The position numbers and the translations under genes are program-made. The notes beneath the pieces were generated by a model. It saw only the letters and a program-made list of their open reading frames with translations. It searched no databases and was not told where the DNA came from. From Bacteroidaceae bacterium (GTDB taxonomy: Bacteria > Bacteroidota > Bacteroidia > Bacteroidales > Bacteroidaceae): a DNA stretch of 8,602 nt. Positions 1 to 6,471 of this stretch are shown in pieces (the first letter of the stretch is position 1; each line of letters starts with the position of its first letter). The stretch lies in NCBI GenBank assembly GCA_028707655.1, contig JAQWAN010000072.1:1-8602 (forward strand), written 5' to 3'.

Positions 1-1113
1 GGCCTTGTTCATCTCTCCATACGAGCCAAAGGCATCATCCATCAAATCGTGTGGCGATTTCACCCCAATCACATCAAAACGATAGGGCATTAAGCGTACC
101 AATACATCTCCCGATACATACTGTTGACTAGAGAGTAACATCTGCTCAATATCTCGCATCACAGGGTCAAAATAATTGCCCTCGTGCAGAGAGTTACAAT
201 AGAAATTAGAGATATTCTCCTTCCAGAAGAGTTGCCATTTAGAGAGGGTATGTTTTTCTAGTAGATGATGTGCTTTGATAATCACCATAGGAGCAGCTGC
301 TTCAAAGCCTACACGCCCCTTTATACCAATGATGGTGTCGCCCACATGCATTCCACGCCCCACAGCATATGCTCCTGCAACGCTCTGCAACTGTTGAATG
401 GCTGCCACAGCATCGTATGGGGCTCCATCAATAGCCGTTAGTTCGCCCTTGGTAAAAGTTAAGGTAACCGTACAGGCCTCCTCCTCTTTCTTGGTACAAT
501 GCGTTGGATAGGCCTCCTCAGGAAGTGCTTCCAACGAATGCAATGTCTCCTTTCCACCTATTGAAGTACCCCATAGACCTTTATTGATAGAATATTCCGC
601 TTTTTTGAAATCCATATGAATACCATTCTCTCGAAGATAGTTTATCTCCTGCTCACGCGATAGATTCTTCTCACGAATCAATGCAATCACCTCAACTTTG
701 GGAGCAACGATAGAGAAAATCATATCGAAACGTATCTGGTCATTACCCGCCCCGGTGCTACCATGGCAGATATAATCGGCACCAATCTTTTTGGCATATT
801 CTGCCACTGCTATTGCCTGTACAATTCGTTCTGAACTAACCGAAATGGGATAAGTACCATTTTTGAGCATATTACCAAAAACCATGTATTTGATGGTTTC
901 GTCGTAATATTTCTGAGCAATATCCAGGTTCACAAAATGTTTACAACCCACATCGTAGGCACGTTGTTCCACTTGCAACAGTTCTTGCTGGGTAAAACCA
1001 CCCGTGTTACCTATGGCAGCATACACATCATATCCTAACTCTTTGGAGAGATAAACGCCACAATAGGAAGTATCTAATCCTCCACTAAATGCTAAAACTA
1101 CTTTCTTCTTCAT
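1..1113 (-). CDS. argG: argininosuccinate synthase, 3' end outside window
   Basis: Argininosuccinate synthase joins citrulline and aspartate using ATP, the penultimate step of arginine synthesis, in the cytoplasm. I translated the minus strand from the ATG at 1113-1111 and it stays open for 371 codons to the window edge; the family is about 400 residues, so only the C-terminal end is missing. The N-terminus has the ATP-binding PP-loop AFSGGLDTS (about residues 8-16). Further on are VSSERIVQAIAVAEYA and HGSTGAGNDQIRFD, the citrulline/aspartate-binding core, and later GLWGTSIGG and a GRVGFEAAAPMVI stretch, all typical of ArgG. The start lies only 2 bp after the stop of the upstream acyltransferase gene, so the two are almost certainly co-transcribed. 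In Bacteroides the same GNAT-argG order is followed by argC and argD; those would lie beyond the window. No frameshift or missing key residue is seen. Confidence 0.96.
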   Translation of the reverse strand, partial: MKKKVVLAFSGGLDTSYCGVYLSKELGYDVYAAIGNTGGFTQQELLQVEQRAYDVGCKHFVNLDIAQKYYDETIKYMVFGNMLKNGTYPISVSSERIVQAIAVAEYAKKIGADYICHGSTGAGNDQIRFDMIFSIVAPKVEVIALIREKNLSREQEINYLRENGIHMDFKKAEYSINKGLWGTSIGGKETLHSLEALPEEAYPTHCTKKEEEACTVTLTFTKGELTAIDGAPYDAVAAIQQLQSVAGAYAVGRGMHVGDTIIGIKGRVGFEAAAPMVIIKAHHLLEKHTLSKWQLFWKENISNFYCNSLHEGNYFDPVMRDIEQMLLSSQQYVSGDVLVRLMPYRFDVIGVKSPHDLMDDAFGSYGEMNKA

Positions 1114-1115
1114 GT

Positions 1116-1730
1116 CTATTTATTTATTTGTTCGCACATCAAATAATTATCATTCATCAACGCCTCATCTGCATCAAACCGCATCTTATCTTTCGAGGGG
1201 TCGAACAACATAGCGGTACATAAACAGTTACGACGCTCTTTTTGTAGCAAGATAGGGTAATTAATACAGTTTTTACATCCCTCCCAAAACTTATTGTCAG
1301 AGGTTAGTTCACTAAAGGTAACGGGATGATAGCCTAAATCGCTATTTATCTTCATCACAGCTAAGCCAGTAGTTAGTCCAAACATCTTGGCTCCCTTAAA
1401 GGTTTTTAGCGAGAGCGCAAAAGCTTTCCGCTTGATTACCTTAGCTAGTCCAAGATTTCTAAAAAGGGGATTAACAATTAAGCCCGAATTGGCCACATAT
1501 TTCTTACCTTCCCATGATTCAATATAGGTGAATCCTGCCCATGTGCCATCGGAGGCAAAGGCAATAATAGCTTTTCCCTCTATCATCTTACTAGAGATAT
1601 ACTCTATTGAACGTTTGGCAATACCTGTTCCACGTTTTTTGGCAGACTCATGAATCTCATCACAAATTTCTTGTGAAAAACCCACATGAGAGGAGTCTGC
1701 AACTATCACTCTAAAATCATTGATACTCAT
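1116..1730 (-). CDS. GNAT acyltransferase, probable N-acylglutamate synthase of arginine synthesis
   Basis: This is a 204-residue GNAT-fold acyltransferase. The acyl-CoA pyrophosphate-binding motif is visible at residues 86-96 (VNPLFRNLGLA, with R91-x-x-G94-x-A96). A RGTGIAKRS stretch near residues 33-41 and two cysteine pairs (C152-x2-C155 and C169-x-C171) mark it as the subfamily that sits ahead of argG in Bacteroidales. As I recall the literature, the B. thetaiotaomicron homologue in this position was assigned by mutant fitness as the enzyme that acylates glutamate at the first arginine step, and Bacteroides uses N-succinyl intermediates. By context I infer the same here: glutamate plus an acyl-CoA (probably succinyl-CoA) giving N-acylglutamate. 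The four Cys could bind a metal, but that is a guess. The gene ends with TAG 2 bp before argG. The acyl donor cannot be read from sequence. Confidence 0.85.
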   Translation of the reverse strand: MSINDFRVIVADSSHVGFSQEICDEIHESAKKRGTGIAKRSIEYISSKMIEGKAIIAFASDGTWAGFTYIESWEGKKYVANSGLIVNPLFRNLGLAKVIKRKAFALSLKTFKGAKMFGLTTGLAVMKINSDLGYHPVTFSELTSDNKFWEGCKNCINYPILLQKERRNCLCTAMLFDPSKDKMRFDADEALMNDNYLMCEQINK

Positions 1731-1848
1731 TGAGATATTATTTTATTCGTTTTTTCAAAGCAACTACTGCTTCTATCCAACCATCCGTATTTAAAAAATA
1801 TAGTATGCCTTATAAATAGCCATTAGGATAGTCTCTAAAAAAGAGAGG

Positions 1849-1866
1849 TTTGTTTTATTATTCACA
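1849..1866 (-). promoter_or_regulatory. candidate ArgR operator (ARG box)
   Basis: Read on the minus strand, the 18 bases TGTGAATAATAAAACAAA fit the enterobacterial ARG-box consensus (WNTGAATWWWWATTCANW) at 16 of 18 positions, the two misses being in the right half. It lies about 120 bp ahead of the GNAT-argG start, in what would be the operon leader. Bacteroidetes ArgR site preferences may differ, and A+T-rich DNA gives chance matches, so this is a candidate only. Confidence 0.4.
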
Positions 1867-1896
1867 TATATATGCATTTCTAACGCTATTATGCAA

Positions 1897-1904
1897 CAAA
1901 TATA
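1897..1904 (-). promoter_or_regulatory. candidate -7 box for the GNAT-argG operon
   Basis: TATATTTG on the minus strand matches the Bacteroidetes -7 consensus TAnnTTTG. No clear -33 TTTG is present at the expected distance. A start near 1890 would give a leader of about 160 nt holding the candidate ARG box. The box also lies within an imperfect inverted repeat (arms ACATATAT-a-TGCAT at 1864-1877 and ATGCA-acaa-ATATATGT at 1891-1907). Confidence 0.35.
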
Positions 1905-1927
1905 TGTATATTATTCCAATCTAACAA

Positions 1928-2028
1928 CCTTTTAATGATTTTTTATGCAAACAAGGGGACACATCTGTTAGGATTTCTAGCGCATAGCTTGTCAGGGGAG
2001 AGATCTTTAACCTGCATGCATTAAAAGG
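1928..2028. repeat. 10-bp inverted repeat enclosing about 80 bp
   Basis: CCTTTTAATG at 1928-1937 is the exact reverse complement of CATTAAAAGG at 2019-2028. Just inside, ATGCA (near 1944-1948) and TGCAT (near 2013-2017) can continue the stem across a bulge. The enclosed 80 bases are relatively G-rich for this gap. It may be a structured RNA or a binding-site pair; it matches no RNA family I recognise. Confidence 0.3.
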
Positions 2029-2191
2029 TAGCAACAACTTGCTGTTGCCAAGCACTAATATAGTACATTTATCACAATAAAAGAGGGGTTAAACTATAGA
2101 CTTAAAGCAAGAAGATTGCATATATCAGCCATTAAAACAGTAAAGGAGAAATTTATATCGATGATATGTAAAGAGATAGCAGCTATTGCAC

Positions 2192-2225
2192 AAAAAAAAG
2201 GGGCCATGTGATTCAAACACAGCCC
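2192..2225 (-). terminator. rho-independent terminator, minus strand
   Basis: On the minus strand the stem GGGCTGTG / CACA-tg-GGCCC (4 + 4 bp with a 2-nt bulge, loop TTTGAAT) is followed by C and eight T residues. It faces the direction of the GH92 gene, whose stop is about 310 bp upstream, so it most likely ends that transcript and gives it a long structured 3' untranslated region. It also insulates the arginine operon that starts about 290 bp further on. Confidence 0.75.
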
Positions 2226-2246
2226 GCTTTACTAGTTGATTTACCA

Positions 2247-2352
2247 ATCAACTAATCTGGTAGTCACGACTACCAATACGGTTCACCATGACTACCAATA
2301 CGGTTCACCATGACTACCAATGTGGTTCACCATGACTACCAGATTAGTTGAT
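2247..2352. repeat. 19-bp perfect inverted repeat enclosing three 22-bp tandem repeats
   Basis: The left arm ATCAACTAATCTGGTAGTC (2247-2265) is the exact reverse complement of 2334-2352. The 68 bp between hold three direct copies of a 22-bp unit beginning GACTACCAATACGG (2268-2289, 2290-2311, 2312-2333); copies 1 and 2 are identical and copy 3 has two substitutions (TACGG to TGTGG). The first 8 bases of a fourth unit form the start of the right arm, so every unit begins with GACTACC, the complement of the end of the left arm. A third TAGTTGAT at 2233-2240 can pair with the left arm instead (8 bp, 6-nt loop). The element sits just upstream of the terminator on the GH92 transcript. Confidence 0.9.
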
Positions 2353-2462
2353 AGCAGTAGCTTGGTTAATTTACTACTACTATTTCTACAAAGAACAGCT
2401 ATCTATGCTGTAATGAATAGGGCTTATCACACCCACCAATTCACGTAACTACTTATACAACA

Positions 2463-2509
2463 GTCCGCTTATACTATAAACAACAAAGTTTATTATAGCA
2501 TAAGCGGAC
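2463..2509. repeat. strong hairpin just past the GH92 stop codon
   Basis: GTCCGCTTAT (2463-2472) pairs with ATAAGCGGAC (2500-2509), the stem continues after one mismatch with CTATA/TATAG, and a short inner AAC/GTT can close the loop. It lies about 30 bp past the GH92 stop. No T-run follows on either strand, so it is not a typical intrinsic terminator. It could protect the mRNA 3' end or be a protein-binding palindrome. Confidence 0.6.
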
Positions 2510-2515
2510 CATTAT

Positions 2516-2545
2516 AAGAGCTACTAGCTTAAGAGCTATTAGTTA
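2516..2545. repeat. 15-bp tandem duplication across the GH92 stop codon
   Basis: AAGAGCTACTAGCTT (2516-2530) is followed by AAGAGCTATTAGTTA (2531-2545; three differences), then AAGAG again. The GH92 stop TAA (2541-2539) lies inside the second copy. Such a short duplication is probably replication slippage. Confidence 0.5.
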
Positions 2546-4776
2546 AAGAGTTGTTTATTGGGTTGGTCCGACATTTCAAATTCTAACGTAGCACCACTCA
2601 TAATCTCTTGATAGGTGATATACCCTCTAGTAAGGGGTTTACCATTTAGTTGAGCCGATTGGATATAGCGATTTTTATCGGAATAATTAGGAGCCAACAT
2701 GGTGAAAGTGGTACCATTAGCGGTATGTATCTTGGCTTTTTTCAACATCGGTGCACCAATCACATATTGTCCATCTCCAGGACAAACGGGATAAAAACCT
2801 AAGGCAGCAAAGAGTTGCCAACAAGACATCTGTCCACAATCGTCGTTGTTCGACATACTATTGCGTGCATCGTCGTAGGCACTGTCCACTACCAGATGAA
2901 TGGCATCGGCTATTTTCCAAGCAGCACCTGCTTTGTTATATAGGTAGAGGAACTGGTGACCGGGCTCATCGCCATGGCCATATAGACCAAAGAAACCAGA
3001 TATATCCACATGTTGCTCCCCCTTCATATCCAAAGGGGTATTTAAGGTTTTATCCATAGAGGCTACATAGTTCTCTTTTCCACCCATTGCTTGGATCACT
3101 TGTTCTACTGCATGTGGATAGAAATAGGAGTAGGCCCAGATATTTCCAGATATATAATGTGGACGGAGCGACTCCCAATCGCGCATATCCATCTCTACAA
3201 AACGACCCAAGCTGTCTTTTGGCAACAGTAATCCAGACTTGCGGTCAAGATGTGCCATAAAACGCATAGAGCGTTGGGTATAGAGATTAGCAATGGAATC
3301 TTTGCCCAATTTCTTAGCGACCTGTGCAATACACCAATCGTGATAACTATTCTCCGCCGTTTTAGACACAGAGGCAGGAATAGGTGCTGGCACATAGCCC
3401 AGCTTATTATAGGCCTCTACCCCACTTAATCCATCACTGCTCGAGACATAATCGTAGTTAGAAACGGCAATCATTGCTTCTAATGCTTTTTCAGCATCTA
3501 TGCCCTTGATATCTTTTAAGATAGCATCTGAGATAACCGAAACAGCGGGATAGCTAATCATACAGGTATTATCGTAGCCACAAAGTTCCCAAAGTGGTAG
3601 CTCTCCTCCATCTACATATCGGCTCACTAAGGAGCGTACTATATCTCGGGTTAACTTATGCTCAGTAAGGGTAAAGAGAGGATGCACAGCACGGAAGGTA
3701 TCCCAAAAGGAGAAGGTAGAATAGTTTACAAAATCGTTGGCTGTATGTATCTTACCCTGCGCCCAATATCGGCCATCAACATCTTGAAAGAGATTGGGCT
3801 GAATCATCATATGATATAGATCGGTATAGAGCATACGCATCTGCTTATTGTCGGTTCCTTCCAACTCATACTTATGGAGTTTCTCTTTCCACTGTTCTTG
3901 CACGTTGGCTAAAGCCTCATCAAAAGAGGCCTTGCGTGCTTCCGATTCAAAGTTCTTATGTGCACCCGCCATATCGACCATAGAGATGGCTACTTTTAGA
4001 GTAACCGACTCTTTATCGTTTGTAGGAAAGGTTATAGCTATCTTGGCATCTTTAGATAACTGCTCTTGTGCTTTTGAGATTTTCCCAGCAGTATAACTCG
4101 TTACCGTTTTAAAGGGCTTAGAGAGTTGTGCTACAAAATAGGTGGTACGCAAACCACCCCAACCATCGCTCTTAGAATAACCCTCAATAGTGGTATCATC
4201 CACTGCTTTTACATAACTCTCTACGGTATGTCCAAAGATTTTATGGGTAGGGTCGAAAAGGATATTCGATTGGTCACTTTTTGGAAAGGTGTAGCGATGA
4301 AAACCAACACGTGGCGAAACCGTCAGTTCAGCTAAGATATGATAATCTAATAAATCGACACTATAGTATCCGGCAGAAGCTTTCTCCTTATCGGCATCGT
4401 GACTAATACGACTGCGGTATCCTGCATCGGGGTCATTTTTTGCACCGGGCATAAACTGAATAGGGCCAACAGTGGGCATCACAAGGATATCGCCTAAATC
4501 GCTCCAGCCTGTTCCACTTAAGTGGGTATGCGAGAATCCCATAATATTATCGTCGGAAGTGTGGTAGCCGGAGCACCAATTCCACCCTTTGGTGTCACCA
4601 TCTGGACTGAGCTGTACCATACCAAAAGGAGCAGTTGCTCCGGGAAAGGTATGAACAATACCAGCTGTTCCAATAAATGGATCAACATAAGAAAGCACAT
4701 CCGTTGTTTTGGAGGTGTTGGTAGTGCAACTACAGATAAGCAAAGCACATAGCACTGAATTTAAGAATAGTTTCAT
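2539..4776 (-). CDS. GH92 alpha-mannosidase family lipoprotein lacking the usual general-acid Glu
   Basis: A 745-residue glycoside hydrolase of family 92: calcium-dependent exo-acting, usually alpha-1,2/1,3/1,4/1,6-mannosidases acting on N-glycans or mannans. I chose the ATG at 4776 because it starts a lipoprotein signal (MKLFLNSVLCALLICSC, lipid-accepting Cys17); an in-frame ATG 30 codons earlier would bury that signal and overlap the promoter. Family hallmarks are YVDPFIGT (30-37), PGATAPFGMVQLSPDG (45-60), FSHTHLSGTG (81-90), GHGDEPGHQ (E604) and NNDDCGQMS (D645-D646, the acidic pair area holding the catalytic base). Length is normal. The oddity is SGNIWAY (S543) where most members read EGNAWQY, whose Glu is the general acid in the characterised Bacteroides mannosidases. 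The protein is likely anchored in the outer membrane or periplasm. No SusC/SusD genes lie beside it. Confidence 0.93.
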   Translation of the reverse strand: MKLFLNSVLCALLICSCTTNTSKTTDVLSYVDPFIGTAGIVHTFPGATAPFGMVQLSPDGDTKGWNWCSGYHTSDDNIMGFSHTHLSGTGWSDLGDILVMPTVGPIQFMPGAKNDPDAGYRSRISHDADKEKASAGYYSVDLLDYHILAELTVSPRVGFHRYTFPKSDQSNILFDPTHKIFGHTVESYVKAVDDTTIEGYSKSDGWGGLRTTYFVAQLSKPFKTVTSYTAGKISKAQEQLSKDAKIAITFPTNDKESVTLKVAISMVDMAGAHKNFESEARKASFDEALANVQEQWKEKLHKYELEGTDNKQMRMLYTDLYHMMIQPNLFQDVDGRYWAQGKIHTANDFVNYSTFSFWDTFRAVHPLFTLTEHKLTRDIVRSLVSRYVDGGELPLWELCGYDNTCMISYPAVSVISDAILKDIKGIDAEKALEAMIAVSNYDYVSSSDGLSGVEAYNKLGYVPAPIPASVSKTAENSYHDWCIAQVAKKLGKDSIANLYTQRSMRFMAHLDRKSGLLLPKDSLGRFVEMDMRDWESLRPHYISGNIWAYSYFYPHAVEQVIQAMGGKENYVASMDKTLNTPLDMKGEQHVDISGFFGLYGHGDEPGHQFLYLYNKAGAAWKIADAIHLVVDSAYDDARNSMSNNDDCGQMSCWQLFAALGFYPVCPGDGQYVIGAPMLKKAKIHTANGTTFTMLAPNYSDKNRYIQSAQLNGKPLTRGYITYQEIMSGATLEFEMSDQPNKQLFN

Positions 4777-4843
4777 AGTAATTAAGTTTTTGTGTAGATT
4801 TCCTACAAAAGTTTTGGAATATGTTACATTGCAAGTAGTGCCG

Positions 4844-4851
4844 CAAAAATA
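4844..4851 (-). promoter_or_regulatory. candidate -7 promoter box for the GH92 gene
   Basis: TATTTTTG followed by CGGC on the minus strand is a typical Bacteroidetes -7 element (TAnnTTTG). Transcription would start near 4837, giving a leader of about 60 nt before the ATG at 4776. No clear TTTG is present at -33. The position supports the start at 4776 over the longer frame. Confidence 0.5.
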
Positions 4852-4936
4852 CAAAATATTTAACAATAAACCGTAGGAATGGAGCGCTCTACCCCCTACT
4901 AATCACTAAAAAAAGCACAAGAGATAGGAATAAAAA

Positions 4937-5488
4937 TTAGAGGTAGCATAGAAAACCAGCCAAGCCACAAAGCACTATGGTGAGTATCGGACTTACGCGC
5001 AACCATTTGGTAGCTACAAAAGCACCTACAAAGAGGAGCATACTGATGGTAAACTGATAACTATCTTGTTGGGGGGAGGAGAAATTTTCAACATTCATCA
5101 AAAGCAAAACAGCCGCTGCAAGCAGTCCTACAATGGCAGGACGCAATCCTTTAAAAAGATTGGCTACCACTTTGTTATCTTTATGCTTCATCAAGAATTT
5201 ACTAATGGCCAACATCAGTACAAAACTAGGTAAGACCAATGCAAAGGTAGCAACAAAAGCACCTAAGATAGTACCTGTAGCGGTATAACCAACATAGGTG
5301 GCGGAGTTGATACCAATGGGACCAGGGGTCATCTGACTAATGGCCACCACATCGGTGAACTGCTGCATGGTGAGCCAATGATGATGGGTCACCACCTCTG
5401 CTTGAATCATAGAGATCATGGCATAGCCTCCACCAAATCCAAAGAGTCCTATTTTTAGGAAGGTATAAAAGAGTTGTAGATAAATCAT
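4937..5488 (-). CDS. chrA: short-chain chromate (CHR) transporter, second subunit
   Basis: A 183-residue membrane protein with a single CHR domain. Short-chain CHR proteins are made as tandem pairs that together form one transporter, exporting chromate in characterised cases; the natural substrate in gut-type anaerobes is uncertain. Motifs: FGFGGGYAM (16-24) near the first membrane segment, and QMTPGPIGIN (52-61). Several hydrophobic helices follow, for example LGAFVATFALVLPSFVLML and the C-terminal LTIVLCGLAGFL. I start it at the ATG 5488-5486 because the alignment with the family begins there, an AGGAGG ribosome site (5498-5503) lies 9 nt ahead, and this ATG overlaps the stop of the first subunit as ATGA. 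The open frame 43 codons further upstream reads through the first gene in a different frame and is not protein-like. Confidence 0.9.
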   Translation of the reverse strand: MIYLQLFYTFLKIGLFGFGGGYAMISMIQAEVVTHHHWLTMQQFTDVVAISQMTPGPIGINSATYVGYTATGTILGAFVATFALVLPSFVLMLAISKFLMKHKDNKVVANLFKGLRPAIVGLLAAAVLLLMNVENFSSPQQDSYQFTISMLLFVGAFVATKWLRVSPILTIVLCGLAGFLCYL

Positions 5489-6045
5489 TTGGCTCTCCCT
5501 CCTATCCATCCGTATGCTATACCGCCAACGGCAGCACAGATTATAATATAAATGGGAGAGACATCCCAAGCCCAGATAAGCAGCGCCGAGACAACGGGTA
5601 TCCAAGCGGTGGTCCATCCTAAGTGGATGCGACGCCCCATATTAAAGGTAGGTACTGCTATTAGGGCAACCACCCCAGGACGAATACCTTTAAAGATATG
5701 GTCTACTACTTCGTATTCTCGAAAGTTCTGAAAAAAAAGGGCAATGGTTAAGATGATGCAAAAAGAGGGTAATACCGCACCCATGGTAGCTACCAAGCTA
5801 CCCTTTAAGCCGCGTAATTTGGCTCCTATAAAGATGGCGATATTAGCGGCCATCACCCCTGGCGTAGATTGTGCTACGGCCAATAGGTCTAGAAACTCTT
5901 CTGCGGTGAGGTAATGATGTTTTGTTACCACCTCATCTTCTATCAGTGGAATCATGGCATAGCCACCCCCAATAGTAAAAGCTCCTATTTTGGCAAATAT
6001 CATACCTAGATCGAGTAAAGAGACAACGGATTCTTCTTGCTTCAT
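5485..6045 (-). CDS. chrA: short-chain chromate (CHR) transporter, first subunit
   Basis: A 186-residue CHR-domain inner-membrane protein, the partner of the gene that follows. FAKIGAFTIGGGYAMIPLI (17-35) and VAQSTPGVMAANIAIFIGA (57-75) are the two signature motifs, followed by hydrophobic helices around residues 80-105 and 120-180. It is similar to, but clearly different from, the second subunit, as expected for the two inverted halves of the transporter. The ATG at 6045 begins MKQEES, shortly before the first helix. A good promoter lies 19 bp upstream. The stop TGA overlaps the next gene's ATG by the sequence ATGA, which suggests translational coupling and equal amounts of the two subunits. 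This TGA acting as a stop also shows that the organism uses the ordinary meaning of TGA. Confidence 0.9.
   Translation of the reverse strand: MKQEESVVSLLDLGMIFAKIGAFTIGGGYAMIPLIEDEVVTKHHYLTAEEFLDLLAVAQSTPGVMAANIAIFIGAKLRGLKGSLVATMGAVLPSFCIILTIALFFQNFREYEVVDHIFKGIRPGVVALIAVPTFNMGRRIHLGWTTAWIPVVSALLIWAWDVSPIYIIICAAVGGIAYGWIGGRAK
5498..5503 (-). promoter_or_regulatory. ribosome binding site of the second CHR subunit
   Basis: AGGAGG on the minus strand, 9 nt ahead of the ATG at 5488. It lies inside the first subunit's coding sequence and decides the start of the second gene. It is stronger than other ribosome sites in the window, where leaders are A+T-rich without a Shine-Dalgarno match. Confidence 0.7.
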
Positions 6046-6063
6046 GTGCGTTTTTGTCTACCA

Positions 6064-6093
6064 CAAAAGTAATACAATTCTAGATAATCCAAA
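6064..6093 (-). promoter_or_regulatory. Bacteroidetes-type promoter of the CHR operon
   Basis: On the minus strand a -33 TTTG (6093-6090) is followed after 18 nt by the -7 box TACTTTTG (6071-6064), a good match to the TTTG / TAnnTTTG pattern. The transcript would start near 6057, about 12 nt ahead of the ATG at 6045. Confidence 0.65.
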
Positions 6094-6129
6094 AAATACA
6101 GAAGGGATATTACACGGGAAAGCCACTTA

Positions 6130-6155
6130 CCTTAAGAAACAGAGAGGTTCTTAGG
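6130..6155. repeat. small inverted repeat upstream of the CHR promoter
   Basis: CCTTAAGAA (6130-6138) pairs with TTCTTAGG (6148-6155) with one bulged base and a 9-nt loop. No T-run follows on either strand, so it is not a standard terminator. It could be a regulator site about 37 bp upstream of the -33 box. Confidence 0.3.
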
Positions 6156-6417
6156 CTAACATCCACCCACAAATTACTACTAAACAGATAGTACTCTTAA
6201 ACCTGAAACACGTATGTTTTTACACATTATTAATTCAAAACATGTATACAAACATTAAAAAGAACACTCCATTATATATTTTACAAAAACATAAACAAAC
6301 TATCATATTTTACTTCTTTATTTTCTGCTTTTACTAGTTTGATTATCTTTTTAGGTCTGTATGATTCACTATTCATTCTCAAAATAAGCGTTATCCCAAT
6401 TTTGTTCTTTCACGCCG

Positions 6418-6468
6418 AAAAAAAGATGGCAGACGAACAAGCTTATTACAATTTTTGCTTTGAGCGTC
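6418..6468 (-). terminator. weak terminator-like structure after the macrodomain gene
   Basis: On the minus strand CGACG...CGTC with inner CAAAGC...GCTTG forms an imperfect stem of about 9 bp with a long loop, followed after 7 nt by seven T residues (6424-6418). It begins only a few bases past the stop at 6472. Stem quality is poor and the T-run is offset. Confidence 0.3.
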
Positions 6469-6471
6469 GAA

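Larger units (their letters stand above)
1731..2538. other. 808-bp gene-free region between GH92 gene and arginine operon
   Basis: I find no credible protein gene or known RNA gene here on either strand. The region is not empty. From the GH92 side it holds a 15-bp tandem duplication at the stop codon, a strong hairpin (2463-2509), an inverted repeat enclosing 22-bp tandem repeats (2247-2352), a minus-strand terminator (2192-2225), a 10-bp inverted repeat (1928-2028), and the leader and likely promoter of the arginine operon (1731-1907). Between 2029 and 2191 only a small hairpin (GCAACA...TGTTGC near 2032-2049) is seen. Confidence 0.8.
6046..6471. other. 426-bp A+T-rich gap between CHR operon and toxin-antitoxin module
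   Basis: No gene is supported on either strand. The CHR promoter occupies 6064-6093 and a small inverted repeat 6130-6155. From about 6180 the sequence becomes strikingly A+T-rich up to the macrodomain gene; it contains short inverted repeats such as ATGTTTT (6214-6220) with AAAACAT (6237-6243), and a weak terminator-like structure at 6418-6468. This is the likely border of the acquired module. No direct repeats, integrase or tRNA gene marks the junction. Confidence 0.7.

Noticed and set aside
1985..2060. GTCAGG-containing stretch considered as a signal recognition particle RNA
   Set aside because: The conserved GGAAGGAAGCAGCC region and its stem are absent.
2161..2211. A 16-residue plus-strand frame (MICKEIAAIAQKKGAM) preceded by AAAGGAG, a possible leader peptide
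   Set aside because: The ribosome-site spacing is long, no gene lies downstream on the plus strand, and the frame overlaps the minus-strand terminator.
2268..2341. Tandem repeats that could be taken for a CRISPR array
   Set aside because: The 22-bp units follow each other directly with no spacers, and no cas genes are present.
2247..2352. Miniature transposable element bounded by inverted repeats
   Set aside because: No flanking target-site duplication is visible, and the tandem units are the same sequence family as the arms, which fits slippage better; a genome-wide copy search would decide.
4777..4866. N-terminal 30-residue extension of the GH92 protein
   Set aside because: It would place the lipoprotein signal inside the protein and overlaps the -7 promoter box; the ATG at 4776 fits much better.
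5489..5617. 43-residue N-terminal extension of the second CHR subunit
   Set aside because: It lies fully within the first subunit's coding region in another frame, is not family-like, and the ATG at 5488 has a good ribosome site.
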